A stretch of DNA of 23,331 nucleotides, from the NCBI GenBank assembly GCA_001969505.1, contig LSSK01000551.1, forward strand, positions 1 through 23,331, in the 5' to 3' direction. The notes under the pieces are model-generated. The model was not told the origin of the DNA. It did not search any database and saw only the letters and a program-made list of their open reading frames with translations. The DNA comes from Zancudomyces culisetae. Its lineage: Eukaryota > Kickxellomycota > Harpellomycetes > Harpellales > Legeriomycetaceae. Numbering within the stretch: the first letter of the stretch is position 1; each line of letters starts with the position of its first letter. Shown piece after piece: positions 10,263 to 20,266 of this stretch. Position numbers and translations under genes: made by a program.

Positions 10263-10596
10263 CCTTTTGTATTTAAAAACTTTAAAGCCTAGGCTCTATA
10301 TCGCTTGCGGGGGGTATATGTGCTCTTTTTTTTCCAATCTTTATACTCTGGAATCTTTGGTGTACCCAGTTTACGGTTCTTACAGAATGGAAAAAGTGAT
10401 AATTTTTCACATATCATCAGCACCATGCAGTATCCAATGATTTTACAGTTCGGGTTTTTTCTGATCTCTTTAAAATTTCTCTACTTCTCATAAATTCAAC
10501 TCATATATGCAATTTCCAAAGCTAAGCAGAACATTATAAAAAATACGGTGTAAACACCAATGGAAAAAGCAAACAGAAAAAAGTATGGAAACTGTC
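10263..10596. other. LIP2 upstream region
   Basis: This 334-bp gap lies between the LIP2 start codon and the stop codon of the next gene, both on the minus strand. It should contain the LIP2 promoter. I see no gene or clear regulatory motif in it. Confidence 0.5.
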
Positions 10597-11789
10597 TTAG
10601 GGACTGAATGGCTTCAAAAGGTTAGTAACGCTGGAAAATTTAACAGTATCCTCTTCGATATTTGTGTCGCAGGTATTCCCACTACCAGTGTCGCTCTCAA
10701 CATCACCATACTTGTCGCATGTAAATACCTCATCTTCAATAAAACAGGGGCTTATGCAATTTATGTTTTTTAAACAGGTACTTTTTCCTCCTCTTCGTAT
10801 CTGATCACTGAAAATGTCCGAATCGGTTTGGTCCTCGTTTATACTTTCAATGCTATCCAGGTTACTGTATGTCTGCTTGTCCCAGGTCATGTCCTCAACA
10901 TTGGTGTTTATTTCCGAAGTGTACTCGTCTACGAGTGTTTTGTCCATTATATCGCTGAATTTGGTGTCATAAGATCCTTGTGGCTCAAATTTTGCCCAAA
11001 AATAACCATCATAATCGAGTGTTGAACATTTAGTGACTCCAATGTCCAAAGTATCTCTGCTGGGGGTCATTTTTGGGCTTTTTTCTTGTAAATCATTCAT
11101 CTCTGCTACCCAAAGGCTACACTCGCGTTTTTTTTCGTTTTGCTTTGCTACCTCTCCACAAACTGTGCATAACTGATTGTTCAAGTTTTGACTTTGGGTA
11201 TCTAAACTGGTGTCGAGTGTGTAGGACCTGCTCTGTTGGTGATTAAACTTATCAACTCTCGATGCCTGTTCTGCCTATTTGGTTTAGTTTTTACAACATC
11301 AACAGATATATCAGGACAACCTACTGAATAAAAGCAAGGAAAGTAAATTCAGAAATTACCTGTAACCAATTAAGATTGAACCCTTGATATTGACGTTGCT
11401 GATTTGGATTGAGTATATATTGAAACGGAACGTGTGTCCGTGGTGCTAGTGATACCCTTTGCTGGTATTTCCTTTTTTTCAAACTTGACGCTGTATACTT
11501 CCCTATCCTTACAACAGTGGCGTTACTTGTGTTGTAGGTTGAATTGGTGCGTAATCGTTCAACTTGACCATTCACAGTTGCAATCCTAATACATAGCGTG
11601 AGTACACCATTTTTATTTGTCTTTGTTTAAAAGAAAGAAGTGTCAATGAATTATATTTCCACTTTATATGAGTATATTAAAAATGAGAGCTAGCAATTAT
11701 GAATATTAGCTAGAAATGACTACACTATAGTACCTCACGTAAGGAAAATATCGCACAAAATCACCACCCAAGTCGTTAGGGTTGCTCAT
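10597..11789 (-). CDS. Unrecognised spliced gene, 319 residues
   Basis: My model has three exons on the complement: 11789-11734, 11585-11360 and 11274-10597, with introns of 148 and 85 nt. The join is 960 nt and stays in frame; the second intron ends AACTAAACCAAATAG, a good branch point and acceptor. The start is the ATG at 11787-11789. I do not recognise the family. The first 95 or so residues are basic and look structured (YFPYVRIATVNGQVERL, RIGKYTASSLKKRKYQQR, APRTHVPFQYILNP). The remainder is hydrophilic, acidic and Ser/Thr/Asp-rich, probably disordered, with scattered cysteines including one CxxC (CTVC). There is no presequence or membrane segment. A nuclear or chromatin protein would fit the basic-then-acidic layout, but that is a guess. 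Confidence 0.65.
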
Positions 11790-12888
11790 TTCGACGCACT
11801 GATGGCCGACTGTTTATTTTAATCAAGAATAAAGTTGTGACTGTGTGTATTAGTGCAAATAAATATACAATAGTCTGTAATAATGACAAATAAATTGGTA
11901 AGTTAGTATAGCGTTTTTCTTTCTTTTTCTTTTTCGTCTGCTTGATAAAACTGTAGGTTTATCAGAAAATAAATTTGGTACACCATGAGACATTTATAAC
12001 AATATCCCGACTCTTATGTATGCACTAAACTGTTTTTGAAGATCACCTTTTTTGTCCTTCCGTTATAAATGTCATTACTACACCATTTACCATGGATTTT
12101 GATTGAAAATCCAAGCGTAAAGGGCGTAAATATAAATTACTGGCATATAGCGTGCATAGAGATATGAAGCAAACATCAACTTGAAAAGCGATGAGTGGAT
12201 AAAAGCGGTATAGATCAAGATACATTCTACAAGTACAAATATAAGAGGCCACTTATCTTGTAGTCTGGCGTGACCTGAGTTAAATAAAAAAAATGAAGAG
12301 TACCACAAAAGTTGTGAATAGTTTTCAGTGTCATTTTGTCTTTCATTTCTTTGTTCATCCCCTTTTTTGAAATATCATTACTCATTCAATAGGTAATGAC
12401 AAAGTTTTTGATTCTGGCATTCAGGTTTACAAAAAACGTACTAAACAGATTAAAATACTCCTCTACAATCCTACCTACCACTAATTCTTTTTATTTACGT
12501 CTTCTTTCTAAGAAATAACTACATCCCAAACACAGGAAAAAATGATCTTAGCATAGAATGACGACTTGTTGAGTCCACCACAAATGCATCGGGTACCTGC
12601 TATAAACACCCACCATGCATAATATCCTCACCTAGTTTCACCACATTAGCTAATTTATTAAAAGTTCTACACAAAAAATAAAATCTAACAGCGACTCAGT
12701 GATGTTCATAGTTAAGTTAAAAAATAGCGGTGGATGTAAAACTTTTTTTTGAGAAATAGTTTTGGGTGATAGTACTAAAACAAGAGACTGTTGAATCCAA
12801 CGACAAGTACTAAACATATTTAGTTGTCAGTTTTGTGATGCCCTACGATTCTTTACGAGCTAAAGTTTCCTTTCTTCTAAAATCACAG
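11790..12888. other. Intergenic region, no gene seen
   Basis: These 1.1 kb lie upstream of the unrecognised gene and downstream of the SWIRM-MPN gene. Short frames on the minus strand (about 12043-12308) look like chance hydrophobic frames. A pair of similar 17-19 nt words, built on TGTTGA-TCCA-ACAA, lies at 12565-12583 and 12788-12806. No RNA gene was recognised. Confidence 0.5.
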
Positions 12889-15800
12889 CTATGCGTCAAT
12901 ATCCACATTTAGAACACCAGCGTTTTCGAGCTTGCTATCAGCAGTACCTCTAATTAGTGAATGTTGAATAGATACGTGTTAGTAATTTTTGTCCAAGAAA
13001 ACACAGCTTGCTATTATACCGTTCTATAGAGACAATACTGAAAAGTCCAACTATAAAATATTCCAAAAATTCTTACCTTTTGATTGTATTAGTATGATTA
13101 AGAACAGATGTGCGCAAACCCTTGAAGTATTTATCGTATTGAATCAGTGTAGTATTGTACGGCTTTAGCCTATATGGTGAACCTACGAATACAAGTTTAC
13201 ATTATACTTGTTTGGTTTTTTTTTTAAAGTAATAAAAGTTGTCAATGGTTAGCGGATACCATCGCGAGTTATTCTTATTTCAAATTTGTAAGATGAGTGT
13301 TGTTGCAATTACCCAAAATACCGGAAACAATAGGGATCGTAGAATCTATATAAACGGCATCATAAATTGGCTTTGAAGGTGGTGCATCCGGAGATCCCGT
13401 ATTTCCAATCAGTTGGATAAGTGGAATATTCCTTCCGTTCATAAACATGATATTCTATATGATTGAATGCATGTATATATATCACTTTGAGATTAAAAGG
13501 TAAACCTGGGGTCGTGATAAATAAAATAATAACAAAAATCAAGTGATTGATGGCCTCGTTTTACATAAGAGCTACAGTTACACTTACCTGCAATACCATT
13601 TGGCGTGATACATCGCAAGTTCTGAGAGATGAACCATCATAATGATCGGATTTCTTATATCGGTAAAACCCAACAGTGTAAAACCCAGCTGCTTCGAACT
13701 CGGTCCTTGCTTCGTTTTCAGATTTCGGGCTTTGGTCATTCTACATGTCAATCGGTACAAATTAAGTAAAGTTGAAACAATTTAACTCGAAGAAAGGTAG
13801 AGATGCCTTACATCGTCTTCCGATTCATCCATTTCACCTGGATATGCCAGAGTAACATACAATATTTTTTCTAAAGGGTCATAGCACCCTCCAAGGAAAC
13901 CCTGTACACAGTCACCGTATGTGCTTGCATGAAACGCTACAAAATCCTATCAGATATATATGACTTCATGCTATAATTTGCCATTTTTAGCAGAAAGTAG
14001 TGGTGGATAATATAAACCAGGTTGATGAAGCGAATGTACCACAGCCGCACATACTCCTTGCAAATATAAACTTATAGCTACTCACCATTACAGCGGAATC
14101 TATATACAATGAAAATTTACGAGGGTTTTCTTCTTCAAAATCCTTTACCATCACGTGGTACTTGTCTATACAAACATCAGATAGTAAAGCGAATATAATC
14201 ATATGATAAAAATAGTTGACCCTTTTTAAGAGTAAAAGATCAACAACAACGGTAAAAATCACAATGTATGAGTTATTCTGATATAGCATACTACAAATAC
14301 CAACAGGAAAAAAAAGCTCTCGCCATTCTGTATTACCTTTTTTCTCAACGATTATATCAGGTACTCCGGGCGACGAGTCAACAGATGACCGCGACGGCGG
14401 CGACAATGGTGCTGGCCTACTGTCTCGCTCCTTCTTGAAGTCACTACTCAATCTAAAACAAGCCCAAGCTTGCCTATCCTCGCCAGGTTTCTTGAATCCA
14501 ATATGTTTTTTACACATACAATAGATGGCACAGTAACAATTGGGGTGTGCAATGCAAACATTTTTTTCCTTTTTCCTACATTTAACGTTTTATGGATAAG
14601 TTATTCAACTATATTAGATAGACCATGTGCTTTGGAACTCGGTGCCTTTAATAGTTAAACTTACTTGAGCTTCTCAGATATGGGCATACCATTATTTTTC
14701 TTTGCTGTAGAATCTCTTAATCGGGTGCTGCGTCTGCTCGATGTAGTAGCTGAATCTGCCGCTGAGTACCTCGGTTCTTCAGGCGTGGTGGTGCCACTCT
14801 CTTCAAGCCTGGCTTTTTTAGTAGTCCGCTCCATAGCAGGCGGCTGCTTATTAGATGACGAGGGAAAATATCTCTTTGGGTACACTCCTTTGTTTATGGC
14901 TTCAATCTTTTCCAGCCAAGTGTGTACTCTGCCTATTGCATTTACATCTCCACACCCCACAAGCCCAAGTCTTGACGAAATCTTTGTTAGATACTCTGGC
15001 TTTGTCTCCTCCCATCGCATCAATATAAAGTTTCTGATTTTGAAATATCTATCTGCTGTCTTGTTTAGCTTGTTTGTAAAGAATTCCTTGTGTACTGATT
15101 TCTCATGATCTGAAATTAACTCCGGGTCCAATACGTACTATTTAGTATATATGAAAACATGATAATTTAACTACAAAATCTGACTAATTACAATCAATGT
15201 TGCAAATATCATACCTTTCTATTTCCTTCGACATAATGATGAACACTTAATGTATGCTTTTTTCCCCCCTCACTCGACTTTTCTTGCTTGGGTTGTACTA
15301 TATTCGGTAAATTATTCGCGCTTTCATCCATGTTGGGAGCTCCTGTCTTATCATTACCTTTGTTTCTTGTAATTAACCGCAGTCTCCTGGGCGATGCCGA
15401 GTGAGAGTCATCTAATCGACCTTGAATATTTTCCTTTTCGCCATTCGTTTCCACCATAGCCACTTGGATTCCTCCTGCAACCATTTTATTACTCTCAACC
15501 TCCGTTGTGCTTCCACTAACCCCTACTCCCTCACTACTACCACTGCTCATTTCAGTGATATCCTTCACACCCACCTTGGATACACCTTTTTCTTCGTTCG
15601 CATCTTCCTTTTCCCCACCTTTTAGTGGGCTAGCATTATTTCTCTCACTATCCTCAAAACTATTACTTGTTTTATCTATTATTCTGTCTTTTAATGTCAT
15701 TTTTGTCGTTGACTTTGACTTTTTTATGTCTTCAAGATACGGAAACCGCTCTGGTGTATTAGGAACCGTTTTTTCAGCTCTCAATTCTCCCTTCTCTACA

Positions 15801-16039
15801 CACGTATGTTGTTCGATATTTTGTGTGCTTTTCTGCTTAATATCACAGTCCATATTCGCGCAATCTCCTGATACAATTCCTTCTTTTTTTTCACCGTTCA
15901 TCTCCATGGACGTGTTATCGTGTTTTTTTCTGTTTTCTTGCCCTTGGTTCTTTTTCTTTGCGCTATTATCCAAAGTATCTGATACGTTATTCTCAGCTAT
16001 ATTGAGCCTAAGTTTTAGTCTACCTACACCCTTAAACAT
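12889..16039 (-). CDS. MYSM1-like SWIRM-MPN protein with degenerate JAMM site
   Basis: My model has nine exons on the complement: 16039-15215, 15137-14665, 14575-14301, 14165-14086, 13946-13812, 13740-13588, 13454-13313, 13182-13077 and 12949-12889. All eight introns (71-139 nt) are GT-AG, and the 2250-nt join encodes 749 residues. Residues 1-275 are low-complexity and charged. Residues 278-359 form a SWIRM domain (YFKIRNFIL, then CGDVNAIGRVHTWLE), closest in pattern to MYSM1. A basic Ser/Thr-rich linker follows, then a Cys/His cluster at 440-457. Residues about 540-720 form an MPN domain (GFLGGCYD, YTVGFYRYKK, GSPYRLKPYN). Human MYSM1 removes ubiquitin from histone H2A using a JAMM metal site. 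Here the catalytic Glu is Cys564, the two His are Arg623 and Lys625, and only the Asp (639) remains. A non-catalytic chromatin protein is inferred. No SANT domain, which MYSM1 has, was seen. Fungal Fun19/Laf proteins share only SWIRM. Confidence 0.82.
14520..14575 (-). other. Cys/His-rich segment, possible zinc-binding motif
   Basis: The beginning of exon 3 of the SWIRM-MPN gene encodes CIAHPNCYCAIYCMCKKH, which has five Cys and two His in 18 residues (440-457), with another Cys at 472. This could fold around zinc between the SWIRM and MPN domains. It depends on the acceptor at 14576-14577 (TGTAG); a different acceptor would remove it. The frame and phase fit this choice, and one later AG that I tested runs into a stop. 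Confidence 0.45.
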
Positions 16040-16827
16040 TACAATCCGGAGTGCAAGATAGTGGTAAATGTAGTATTGATGGTTTTGATTAATGGATATT
16101 TTCTGATATATACGCTGCTATTTTGTTTCTCCAGCTTCACCTGCACTTAATACGAGTATTAGTGGGAATATATGTTTCTCATAACCCTATTTTACAACAA
16201 TTCTAGCACTAAGAACAATAGGCGATACCTTTTTCAGAATAATACCATTGGCTGTGTTTTGAATAATACTAATCTTTAAAGAACTGATACCAACATATAA
16301 TGCTATTTTATCCGGTTTACACCTTTTATGTTATGTATATCTTTTGATATATCACTGATATTTTTTTTTTGCTAATTAAAGAACGTTCCACTTGATAAAT
16401 ACAAAATATTGTTCATGAAAAATTATTTCCTTTCTCCACCAAGCAAACCCCCTCCTTCCTTTCCGAAATAATGCCACCAACAACAATAAAAGTGGTACAG
16501 CATACGTATCAAGTCTGAGTGGGAAAATAATTCACGACTACTTTTTTTTTTTTGTAATTTTGGGCTGTTGTACCCTCACATGTAATTTCAATTATCTTTA
16601 ATTGTGGTTAATTGTTGATTTTCTGAGCAGTTTCTCCTAAGATGGTTTAAAATAAGAAATTTTTTACTGCTAAAAATTTTTTTCCTGTTTTTCATTCCCG
16701 AAACTAAGAGAAAATGTGCTTAAAGCAACTTGGTAAGAAATTGGAGCTACTACAAATCAGTACACAAATTCTTAGAAAAATGTATTGACCAAAGTGTCTC
16801 ATTTTGTGTTGTCATCCCCATAGATTT

Positions 16828-16863
16828 CCCAGAGATATATAGCTTTAGCTGTATCTATCTGGG
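16828..16863. repeat. 36-nt imperfect hairpin
   Basis: CCCAGA (16828-16833) pairs with TCTGGG (16858-16863). Inside it, ATATAGCT pairs with AGCTGTAT (one G-T wobble) across a 2-nt centre. A 3-nt by 3-nt internal loop separates the two stems. Confidence 0.7.
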
Positions 16864-17043
16864 TTATATGCTAATGTTGCTCTTGTACTCTCCTCTGGTG
16901 AAAAATTGAGCTATAGGAAGGTCGCAAATCGCATCTAGAAAGGTGGGTGTTACCTTCAGAAACGAGCAGTTTCAGTAAAGATCTCTGTCTGAATGTATCG
17001 GTAGCATCTATTGTTGACTATTTCTGACGCAGTATGCAACATA

Positions 17044-17091
17044 GGAGGGGGATGTAAAGAGTGTGTGAGTATATACATTCAATACCCCTCC
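17044..17091. repeat. Two-stem hairpin
   Basis: GGAGGGG (17044-17050) pairs with CCCCTCC (17085-17091), and the inner ATGTA (17052-17056) pairs with TACAT (17074-17078). With the nearby hairpin at 16828 and a small AAGGT/ACCTT stem at 16940-16956, it makes this stretch look structured. Confidence 0.6.
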
Positions 17092-18532
17092 CCTCCTCCT
17101 CTCACAGATACCACCCTCCTATTTTCATTATAACATTGTACTTATTGCTAAAGTTTTTGGGTTAAAGCATCCAGTTTTTTTTTGGTACAATAAATGAAAT
17201 GGGCAAATATTAGTTGCTTATTCATAAAAACGAACTGCGGCCTACCAATTGAATACAGACACTAAACTAGTGTTTTAAAAAGTAGTTTGATAAGCGTAAA
17301 TGCACTTGCAAAAGTAGCAATGTGATACTTCTAGTTTATCTTTGTTTACTGATGTTTTTGCGCACTGACATTGTCCATCAACCGCTCAAAAACAAGAATT
17401 GGATTGTTTTTAGATAGATGGTACATCGCCAAACTGTCATACAAAACCAAAAACGCTGTGCCAGTCTAGAAATAGAGATGCGGTTGTCCTTAATAAATGA
17501 AAAGTGCACAATATGCAAGCTTAAAAAGTGAAAAGCAAAACAGGAGTATGATGCAGGCCAGGATTGGACTGCAAATAACACTTGTTACAAACCCATTATT
17601 TTGGGTTAATAATGTCAGAGATTGTTTGTCAAAGTCAGGTTTTTGTTTTCCAAAACAGATAATAGTTTGACACTTCCCTTTTTCAACCCCTTTTTCCATA
17701 TTTTAAACCACAAAGTTTCTAAATGTAAAGTTGAATCTGTAGGATCTCTCCAGTCAGATATCAAAACCAATGCAATTTTCACAATAAACAAAATAAATAG
17801 ACCTACAGTTCCTTAGCAAAAAAGTAATTAGAATGCAAAGCAGATAAACTATTGGCCTGCTCCTAAATAACGTGAAAAAAAGGTAACATGCCATCAAACC
17901 TATTGAACCATATGTTACACTAGTACAGAAAAGTACCAACTGAGGGTATGGTGATTTGATGAATTTGATAGATTTGATAGTCAAGAACATATGTAACCCA
18001 CTGATCAACCCTTCGTGGTTTAAAACACACTGTCACTGCTATCGATAGTAGCGATCTTGTTAAGCTAAACACACAAAAACAATCATATGGATAAAAATAA
18101 ATTGTGTGAATGCTCCTTGTGTTGATGAGTTACAGCACAGTTAAAGCCATTGGTATCTTACGTTGTACTATATTTCTTAGTATAGGACTTAGAAGTAAAC
18201 ATATGCTGGTACTACATGATTCAAACTGGGCGCTATTTCTTTCAGGGCGCTAGGGAAGGAGGGGGGAGGGGGAGTTATGACACAGGAAGAAGAGGAAACG
18301 CAGGGTTACAAATGGTGATAAGAAAGGATAAAAGTGATAAGGGACTTGTGTAAACAGTACAGTTGAGCAACACTGATATTTGCGCAAAACGATAACGGTT
18401 ATAACTATAATTACTGTTTACTTTTGAGAATCTAAGAACCAAAAAAATAAAATAAACCAAAACAAAACAAAATAAAATAAATCAAAGATGGTTTTTTGCT
18501 TATCATACAACCAACGAAAGGGAATAATGCGT

Positions 18533-20266
18533 TCAATCGGTCAAGTTAACAATAGGTATATCGGGAGTTAATTGGGTGTCATCGATTGTAGGAGCGCTAT
18601 ACCTAGCTTCTGCATCGACACGTCTTCTCCATGCAACATACCCGAGCCTCAAGTTTTCTTCAACTTCCCTTGGCCTTTCTATCCCAGCTATATCAGATAT
18701 CCAGCTAGCAATATTTTCTGCAATGGTGTAATTAGATGATGCAAAGTCCCTGGTTATTAAACATGTCATTGTTGAGTGGTTGGGAAGGATATTGTACTTT
18801 TCTGTTATCATAAGATCGACGTAGTCAAGTGCAAGGTCATACCTCCTGAGTAAAACAAGATACTTGATCAAGCTATTGAATGTGGTAACGTTTGGTAATA
18901 CCAGATGGCTCCTAGGGTTCATAACGCCTAGTTTGGCCAGGTGTTTGCTGTCATCTAAAGTATCCATGGAATTGAATATCTCTATAGCTTTATCTACGTT
19001 CCCGTTTAAAAGATACACCTTTATTAGTGAGGCGTAGATTTCCGCCCGCCCGCTATTGGAAAACTTTGAAAAATCAAGCTTGACTTCATTACTTTCTTCA
19101 AGGCTTATCCATGGATTCTCCTCGACATTCTTGGCATCACTGTTCCCATTGAAAAATTTACCAAATCCATTTTTCTTTGTAAATGCATCCCTTAGGGAGC
19201 TCAAATTTAGAATTCCATCCTCTTTCCTGTTAACTTCACCAATACTTATACCATTTACTGGGGATGGGCGCTGAGAGTTATCAAACAGCTTTTGTGCAAC
19301 GTTTACGTTCCCTATTACACCATAAGCAAAAATCATATGCGCTACAACCCTCGGTGTTTTACTTATCCCCTTTGACTCCATTTCGTTCCAAATTTCAAAC
19401 AGTCTTGCAATTCTCTTGCTAAAATCGTTGCTTTTAACGATTTTCCCGTCAAAAAATGAAATGCTGCCGGAAAGTGCCCTGTGTGCTAGAATGGATTCGT
19501 AAATAATGTAGCTAAATCTGTCAATGTGACCTCCATGATTCTTTATGCTGTTCCAAAAGTGATCTGCCTTTTCGTAAGCCCTAATCAAGGAGTAAAAGTA
19601 CAGCATATGGCTTATAATTCTGGGCTCATATATACCTGTGAGGTGCTCCTTTTGCCGAGAAATCGTTTTTATTTCGCTTAAAGTTATTCCAAATATTTCA
19701 TCGCCACTTTTGCCTCCACTGATACTGGTATTGCTATTTTTTTCAAATTTGTTAGATTTGATTCCGAAAACGCTATCCTTAAGTAGGGATTTTGTATAAT
19801 TATCGCTAGTAAGGCTCTCCAAATCACTAATGTTCTGCAATATATATTCAAGCCTCTCCTCGTATTCAATATCGATTCTATGATTTCTCTCCTTCAATTT
19901 AGTGATATTCACTTTTAATAGCATCTCAACATGATCCTCTCTAGACAGTATAACCTTTGTACTTTGTGATCCATATCGCATTATTGTCAAGTAGGATTTC
20001 CAAGAAGTTTCCACATCATTAGATCTCAAATCGTTCTTCAGATTTTTTAGCAGTACATCGATTTCGTTCAGGGTGTTAACATTCCCTACTTTTGTGGCTT
20101 CCTCAATAGTAGCATTGTTATCCACACCAGTGTATAAACTTCTGCAACGACACAGCAGGTTTTGCTTTCGAGTTTGTGCTATTCCAAGATAGCTTCGTAA
20201 CATAGAACTTGTTTGACCCTTTGCATTCAAAGCAAGTAGTCTGAGGATTCCGGTCGCCATTCTCAT
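18533..20266 (-). CDS. Mitochondrial PPR-like helical-repeat protein
   Basis: An intronless frame of 577 residues opens at ATG, with a second ATG two codons later. The first 46 or so residues are rich in Arg, Leu and Ser and almost free of acid (RSYLGIAQTRKQNLLCR, then RSLYTGV), a typical matrix presequence. Paired-helix repeats of PPR type appear at about 219-300 (MLYFYSLIRAYEKADHFW), 306-330 (VVAHMIFAYGVIGNVNVAQK), 408-435 (IYASLIKVYLLNGNVDKAIE) and 460-500 (TTFNSLIKYLVLLRRYDLAL). Fungal mitochondrial PPR proteins bind specific organellar transcripts and guide their processing, stability or translation. The repeats are degenerate, as is usual in yeasts, so I cannot match it to a named factor or an RNA target. 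An interior loop at about 335-400 is probably disordered. Confidence 0.72.
   Translation of the reverse strand: MRMATGILRLLALNAKGQTSSMLRSYLGIAQTRKQNLLCRCRSLYTGVDNNATIEEATKVGNVNTLNEIDVLLKNLKNDLRSNDVETSWKSYLTIMRYGSQSTKVILSREDHVEMLLKVNITKLKERNHRIDIEYEERLEYILQNISDLESLTSDNYTKSLLKDSVFGIKSNKFEKNSNTSISGGKSGDEIFGITLSEIKTISRQKEHLTGIYEPRIISHMLYFYSLIRAYEKADHFWNSIKNHGGHIDRFSYIIYESILAHRALSGSISFFDGKIVKSNDFSKRIARLFEIWNEMESKGISKTPRVVAHMIFAYGVIGNVNVAQKLFDNSQRPSPVNGISIGEVNRKEDGILNLSSLRDAFTKKNGFGKFFNGNSDAKNVEENPWISLEESNEVKLDFSKFSNSGRAEIYASLIKVYLLNGNVDKAIEIFNSMDTLDDSKHLAKLGVMNPRSHLVLPNVTTFNSLIKYLVLLRRYDLALDYVDLMITEKYNILPNHSTMTCLITRDFASSNYTIAENIASWISDIAGIERPREVEENLRLGYVAWRRRVDAEARYSAPTIDDTQLTPDIPIVNLTD

Larger units (their letters stand above)
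16040..18532. other. Long intergenic region with hairpins, no convincing gene
   Basis: These 2.5 kb separate the start of the SWIRM-MPN gene from the stop of the PPR-like gene, so only one promoter is needed here. Frames in it are short, and most lack an ATG. A segment at 16828-17091 is unusually rich in inverted repeats and less AT-rich than its surroundings. A GC-rich 8-mer is repeated at 18228-18235 and 18245-18252, next to a G-rich run. A noncoding RNA is possible; I could not identify one. Confidence 0.5.

Noticed and set aside
15422-16061. Plus-strand frames opposite exon 1 of the SWIRM-MPN gene
   Set aside because: They are shadows of the charged, low-complexity exon 1; their hydrophobic Ser/Phe-rich translations are typical antisense artefacts.
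17754-18008. Hydrophobic minus-strand frame with two possible membrane segments
   Set aside because: I compared it with small mitochondrial membrane subunits such as ATP synthase subunit k and found no convincing match. Only a 78-codon ATG-initiated form exists, and AT-rich DNA often gives such hydrophobic frames.
18007-18018. AACCCTTCGTGG, resembling part of U6 snRNA
   Set aside because: The sequence that should follow, with the ACAGAGA box, is absent.
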